37,030 nt of DNA, taken from NCBI RefSeq assembly GCF_009720365.1, contig NZ_ML769328.1, positions 6,633-43,662 of the forward strand. Reading direction: 5' to 3'. This document shows, one piece after another, positions 33,216 to 37,030 of the stretch (positions are counted from its first letter, which is position 1; each line of letters starts with the position of its first letter). The notes beneath the pieces are model-generated. The model saw nothing but the letters and a program-made list of their open reading frames with translations, had not been told where the DNA came from and searched no databases. The position numbers and the translations under genes are program-made. Source of the DNA: Catellatospora paridis (GTDB lineage Bacteria; Actinomycetota; Actinomycetes; Mycobacteriales; Micromonosporaceae).

Positions 33216-35021
33216 TCAGGAGTCGAGGCCGCGGAGGATGAGGGGAAGCCGGTCGGGGCCGTCCGGGGTGATCACGATGGGGACGCCCCAGTCCTGGCGG
33301 GTGAGGTGGCAGGCCGGGAACTCGGCGTCGGCGTCGCAGGTCGCCGCCTGGGCCACGACCTGGAGCACGCCCTGCGGCACGGCCGGGTTGAGGACCAGCT
33401 TGCGGGACAGGTCGGTGGTCACCCCCGCGCCTTCGAGCAGCAGCTCGGCGGGGGAGGCGGACACCTCCAGCCGGGTCGGGTCACCGAAGCTGCGATCCAG
33501 CTTCTGCCCCGGCGCGGGCGTGAAGATGACGTCCAGCGTGACGCTGCCTGCGGCCAGCGGCGACGGCGGCCGCTCGACCTTGTGCCGGCCGCCGTCCACC
33601 AGCCCGGCCGCCGCGGGCGCGAGCCGGACCAGCCGGTGCGCGGCCGACTCGACCACGATCACGCTGCCGTCCGCGTCGAGCACGACGTCGCTGGGCTCGG
33701 CCAGGCCGCTGTCGACGGTGGACACCGTGCCGTCCTGCCAGCGCCGGACGGCGCCGTTGTACGTGTCGGCGATCAGCACCGAGCCGTCCGGCAGCGCGCA
33801 CACGCCCAGCGGGTGCTGCAGCAGTGCCTGGTCGGCGGGGCCGTCCACGTGCCCGAAGTCGAACAGGCCCTGGCCGACCGCGGTGTGCATCTGCCCGCCT
33901 TCGATCCAGCGCAGCGAGCTGGTCTCCGAGTCGGCCAGCCAGAGCCGGCTGCCGTCGGGCGAGGTGGACAGGCCGGACGGCTGCGCCATCCACACCTGGT
34001 CGAGCGCGCCGTCACGCAGCGCCTCGACGGTGGTGCCCGCGTACAGGCCGACGGTCCGCTTCACCGGGTCGAACCACCACAGCGTGTGGGTGCCCGCCAT
34101 GGCCACGATCACCTTGCCGTCGTACCAGGCGACGTCCCACGGCGAGGACAGGTCCATGGAGCGGGCGTCGTGGGAGTGGTCGTCCAGGCTGGAGCGCCAC
34201 TGCCGGCCGGTGCCCGCCACCGTGGTCACGGCCAGGTCGCTCAGGCGTACGCCGCGCAGCAGGTGGTTCACCGTGTCCGCGACGACGACGTCGTAGCCGA
34301 CCAGCGCCGCCACCTCGGACGGCAGCAGGCACATGCCCTGGGGCTCGGAGAAGCTCGCCTCCGCGGGGCCGCCGTCGGCCCGCCCGCGCCCGCCCGAACC
34401 GATGCGCCGCAGCACCGCAGACAGGTCCTGGTCCAGCACGGCCAGGCTGTGCCGGGCCGAGTCCGAGACGAGCAGGGTGCCGTCGGGCAGCGGCAGCGCC
34501 TTGCCCGGAAAGCGCAGCAGGCTGTCGCTGGGCGGCGGGGGCACGAACGGGCCGTCGCCGCGGTGCAGCGTGCCCTTCGCCTCGTGTACCGCGATCAGCT
34601 CGTCCAGCAGGCGGCTCAGCCCGTCGGCGTGGCCCTCGCCGGCCATGTTCGCCACCACGTAACCCTCGGGGTCGATCACCGAGAGCGTCGGCCAGGCCTT
34701 GGCGGCGTACTGCTGCCACATGTCCATGGTCGGGTCGTCGAGCACCGGGTGGTCCACGCCGTAGCGCTCGACCGCCGCGGCCAGCGCCTCCGGGTCGCGC
34801 TCGTGCTCGAATTTCGGCGAGTGCACCCCGATGATCACCAGCACGTCGGCGTACTTCTGCTCGAGCGGGCGCAGCTCGTCGAGCACGTGCAGGCAGTTGA
34901 TGCAGCAGAAGGTCCAAAAGTCCAGGATCACGATCTGGCCGCGCAGGTCGGCCAGCTTGAGGTCCTTGCCGCCGGTGTTCAACCAGCCTCGTCCGCGCAG
35001 CTCCGGCGCCCGTACCCGCAT
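33216..35021 (-). CDS. Thioredoxin-like / NHL-repeat protein (NHLRC2-like)
   Basis: A 601-residue two-part protein. Residues 1-150 are a thioredoxin fold with CINC (Cys40-x-x-Cys43) in DFWTFCCINCLH. Residues about 165-480 contain NHL-type beta-propeller repeats (LPDGTLLVSDSARHSLAVLD, EPQGMCLLPS, HPLGVCALPDGSVLIADTYN). A C-terminal beta domain follows. This matches NHLRC2-like proteins. No signal peptide is seen, so it is cytosolic. ATG 35021 starts MRVRAPELRGRGWLNTGG, the family N-terminus; ATG 35042 would add 7 residues. It converges on pxpA with an 8-base gap. Confidence 0.9.
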   Translation of the reverse strand: MRVRAPELRGRGWLNTGGKDLKLADLRGQIVILDFWTFCCINCLHVLDELRPLEQKYADVLVIIGVHSPKFEHERDPEALAAAVERYGVDHPVLDDPTMDMWQQYAAKAWPTLSVIDPEGYVVANMAGEGHADGLSRLLDELIAVHEAKGTLHRGDGPFVPPPPSDSLLRFPGKALPLPDGTLLVSDSARHSLAVLDQDLSAVLRRIGSGGRGRADGGPAEASFSEPQGMCLLPSEVAALVGYDVVVADTVNHLLRGVRLSDLAVTTVAGTGRQWRSSLDDHSHDARSMDLSSPWDVAWYDGKVIVAMAGTHTLWWFDPVKRTVGLYAGTTVEALRDGALDQVWMAQPSGLSTSPDGSRLWLADSETSSLRWIEGGQMHTAVGQGLFDFGHVDGPADQALLQHPLGVCALPDGSVLIADTYNGAVRRWQDGTVSTVDSGLAEPSDVVLDADGSVIVVESAAHRLVRLAPAAAGLVDGGRHKVERPPSPLAAGSVTLDVIFTPAPGQKLDRSFGDPTRLEVSASPAELLLEGAGVTTDLSRKLVLNPAVPQGVLQVVAQAATCDADAEFPACHLTRQDWGVPIVITPDGPDRLPLILRGLDS

Positions 35022-35093
35022 CACGCCATTCTGCCCGATCATGCGGGGAGCGGCTCGGGGGCGGGGTGTGACGTGGCTTGCCGCCGGGCGAGG

Positions 35094-36380
35094 TCAGGCC
35101 GGAACGGGCGCCGGAGCCACGGGCGCGGCCGGCTCGGCGAGGCGGCCGTCCTGCTCCGGGGTGATCAGCTTGCGCAGCGACAGGGCCACCAGCGAGGCGG
35201 CGAGCGTGCCGACGGTGACCAGCGCGATCCACACGCCGCCCAGCCCCGCGCCGAGCAGCGGGCCGGCGCTGACCGGGGCGACGATCGCGGACATGCCCCA
35301 CACCATCGAGGAGAGCGCGTTGTAGCGGCCGCGCAGTTCGTCCGAGGCGAGCACGTTGACCAGGGCGGGGCTGACCGGGGACAGCATCGTCTCGCCCACT
35401 GCGAAGATCGCGCCGAACAGGATCACGATCACCGCGCTCAGCACGGCGTTGCCACCGTCGACGTAGCCGGCCAGGCCGAGCACCAGCCAGGCGGTGCCGA
35501 ACACGCCGCCGACCGCGGCCAGCGCCCGGGTGCGGCTGCGACCCTGGAGCTTCTTGATGACGAGCAGCTGGGCCAGCACGATCACGATGGTGTTGGCGGT
35601 GAAGGCGTACCCGATGATCTGCGGGGTGACGCCCGCGACCTTGGTCGCGAAGCCGGTGAAGCCGACCTCCAGCTGCGCGTATCCGGACACGGTGAGCAGC
35701 ACGCTGAAGATGATCAGGCGGCGGAACGGCTTGTGCCGCAGCACCTCGGCATAGCCTCGCTTGCGGCCGTTCGCGTTCAGGGTCGGCGTCTCCACGAGGC
35801 GCCGTCCCACCCCGGGCAGGGTCAGCAGGATCAGGAACGGTCCGGCGTAGCAGAGCATGTCCAGCAGGTAGATCAGCTGGAACGTGCCCGGCCGGGCGGT
35901 GTCCACGATGGTGCCGGCGGTCGCCGATCCGATGCCGATGCCGAGGTTGAGCAGGGCGAACTGCAGACCGAACACCCGCTGCCGCTCCTGCTCCCCGGTG
36001 ATCGAGGTGAGGATGGTGTTCTGGCCCGCCCAGATCGTCGACGCGCCCAGGCCGCTCAGCGTCAGCGCCGCGGCCGCCTGCCAGGTGTTGCCGACCAGCG
36101 CGAGGGAGCCGACGCCGACCGCCTCGATCAGCAGTGCGGGCATGACCACCCGGCGCGCGCCGAACCGGTCGATCAGCGAGCCCGACAGCGGCGAGACGGC
36201 CAGGGTGAGCAGGCCGAACCAGCCGATGAGCAGGCCCACCGTGGTGCCGGACAGGTGCCGCACGTCGGTGAGGTAGATGAACAGGAACGGCAGCGTCAGC
36301 CCACGGCCCAGCGCGGAGAAGAGGGTGCCGACGAGCATCCGGCGTGCTTCGGGCCTCGCGGGTAGGGCGTCGCGCAACAT
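35094..36380 (-). CDS. MFS transporter
   Basis: A 428-residue protein with about 12 transmembrane helices. An MFS loop motif is visible near residues 67-76 (GSLIDRFGARR), as is a repeat of such basic loops. It most resembles drug or small-molecule efflux-type MFS proteins. ATG 36380 has no clear ribosome site; CAGACT lies 6-7 bases upstream, so it may be leaderless. Substrate unknown. It ends 73 bases before the start of the thioredoxin-NHL gene on the same strand. Confidence 0.9.
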   Translation of the reverse strand: MLRDALPARPEARRMLVGTLFSALGRGLTLPFLFIYLTDVRHLSGTTVGLLIGWFGLLTLAVSPLSGSLIDRFGARRVVMPALLIEAVGVGSLALVGNTWQAAAALTLSGLGASTIWAGQNTILTSITGEQERQRVFGLQFALLNLGIGIGSATAGTIVDTARPGTFQLIYLLDMLCYAGPFLILLTLPGVGRRLVETPTLNANGRKRGYAEVLRHKPFRRLIIFSVLLTVSGYAQLEVGFTGFATKVAGVTPQIIGYAFTANTIVIVLAQLLVIKKLQGRSRTRALAAVGGVFGTAWLVLGLAGYVDGGNAVLSAVIVILFGAIFAVGETMLSPVSPALVNVLASDELRGRYNALSSMVWGMSAIVAPVSAGPLLGAGLGGVWIALVTVGTLAASLVALSLRKLITPEQDGRLAEPAAPVAPAPVPA

Positions 36381-36425
36381 GCGCCCAGTCTGGTGGCCGG
36401 GTGTGACGTCACGCGAACGAAATAG

Positions 36426-36455
36426 AAGGCCCTGTGGTCAGCACCACAGGGCCTT
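36426..36455 (-). terminator. Terminator between the 36.5-kb gene and the MFS gene
   Basis: AAGGCCCTGTGGT (36426-36438) and ACCACAGGGCCTT (36443-36455) form a perfect 13-bp stem with a cagc loop. Read on the minus strand it follows the stop at 36480 by 24 bases and is followed by CTATTTCG. Confidence 0.8.
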
Positions 36456-36479
36456 TCATCACTTACGAGTGCAGGACTG

Positions 36480-37030
36480 TCACGAGGTCGGCGTGGCCGC
36501 AGGCTCCGAGGGCGCCGTCGACGGCTGCCCGCCGTTCCCGGAGTTCGGCACCAGGCACAGCACCTTGCTGCCGACCGTGACATGCGGCTGCGTCTTGTCC
36601 GTGCACTGGTCCTTGCTGTCAGCCACCGACTCGACCTTGTAGGTCTGCGGCTCGGTGCACGCCGAGGCGACGGCCACGTCGCCCGACTGCTTGAGGCAGT
36701 CGCCGACGCCGAACGTCGGGGCGGCACCATCGTCGCCGTTGAGCAGCTTGTCCACGCCGATCAGGACACCGAAGGCCACGGCCAGCAGCAGCGCGCAGCC
36801 CACGACCACCATGATGATCACGCGCCCGCTGCGGACCGGCTTGATCTCGAGCGCACCGGTGCCGGTCTCGTCGGGCTTGAACTTGTCGAACTTCGACTGG
36901 TCCTGCGCCGCCTGCGGCGGCGAGTCCAGCGGCGGGCGCTGGCCGGGCACCACGCCCGTGCCGGGCGGGGGACCGGACGGGCGGGCCGGCGGCTGCACCG
37001 GGCCGCGCGTCGGCGGGCCGGCCGGCGCCG
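36480..37030 (-). CDS. Membrane protein with Cys-containing extracellular domain, N-terminus beyond the window
   Basis: A partial gene, open to the window edge. It has a Pro/Gly-rich cytoplasmic region, one transmembrane helix (VIIMVVVGCALLLAVAFGVL), then an outside domain with four Cys (GVGDCLKQSG, ASACTEPQ, DQCTDK, VLCLVPN). The spacing GDCL...C...Y.V...C...CL resembles LppU/SCO3897-like small secreted domains; that link is tentative. The GTG at 36998 is the first start in frame but has no ribosome site and the frame stays open and proline-rich upstream, so the real start probably lies outside. Confidence 0.7.
   Translation of the reverse strand, partial: APAGPPTRGPVQPPARPSGPPPGTGVVPGQRPPLDSPPQAAQDQSKFDKFKPDETGTGALEIKPVRSGRVIIMVVVGCALLLAVAFGVLIGVDKLLNGDDGAAPTFGVGDCLKQSGDVAVASACTEPQTYKVESVADSKDQCTDKTQPHVTVGSKVLCLVPNSGNGGQPSTAPSEPAATPTS

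Noticed and set aside
32568..36365. 1265-residue open frame on the plus strand
   Set aside because: It covers pxpA out of frame and the thioredoxin-NHL and MFS genes in antisense; composition is non-protein-like.

Overview
The window is high-GC actinobacterial DNA, probably from the Micromonosporaceae or a close relative. Supporting signs are the gene order pabA / small membrane protein / class E sortase / DUF881 / divergent crgA (the cell-division neighbourhood typical of filamentous actinobacteria), an actinobacterial dCTP deaminase, a mycobacterial-type EtfD and a FadE5-like acyl-CoA dehydrogenase. GTG starts are frequent, and many genes have a TANNNT box 6-10 bases before the start and no Shine-Dalgarno sequence, i.e. 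probable leaderless transcripts. No plasmid, phage, transposase or CRISPR genes are seen.

Layout. 0-3.5 kb: cell envelope and division block (pabA, membrane protein, sortase E and DUF881 on the minus strand; crgA on the plus strand), beginning with an extreme C-rich tract. 3.7-8.4 kb: etfD (membrane Fe-S quinone reductase for the electron-transfer flavoprotein), a large nested palindrome, then two tandem CNNM/CBS (HlyC/CorC) membrane proteins. 8.7-13.8 kb: wall-remodelling group with two paralogous secreted coiled-coil NlpC/P60 peptidases flanking a secreted N-acetylmuramoyl-L-alanine amidase and an anchored LamG-like protein. 13.85-16.65 kb: NrtR-type Nudix regulator divergent from an SPFH protein and a degenerate NAD-kinase-fold protein. 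16.7-20.4 kb: TetR regulator with hotdog thioesterase, polysaccharide deacetylase lipoprotein, two unknown proteins and an AlkD-like HEAT protein. 20.4-22.9 kb: an unusual IS30-type HTH plus MarR regulator divergent from a DUF4097 protein and an alpha/beta hydrolase, with a repeat-rich control region between them. 22.9-25.2 kb: two small unknown genes, tRNA-Gly(CCC), and a PPOX-family flavoprotein with a perfect LexA box. 25.4-27.4 kb: dcd, a membrane PP2C/SpoIIE phosphatase and a 44-residue small protein. 27.6-31 kb: fadE5-like acyl-CoA dehydrogenase, SixA-type phosphatase, hemolysin III/TrhA. 31-33.2 kb: overlapping pxpB-pxpC-pxpA operon for 5-oxoproline cleavage. 33.2-37 kb: thioredoxin-NHL protein, MFS transporter, and a truncated membrane protein running off the window.

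Links between genes. The same 14-bp palindrome (TTACTG-NN-SRGTAA) lies upstream of etfD and twice upstream of the acyl-CoA dehydrogenase 24 kb away. These proteins act in one electron path (acyl-CoA to FadE, to ETF, to EtfD, to quinone), so this looks like a shared beta-oxidation operator. The NrtR / SPFH / NAD-kinase-like cassette, with three TGACGA boxes over its promoter, is the best candidate here for a poorly described system. All functional calls come from reading the sequence; no database search was run.
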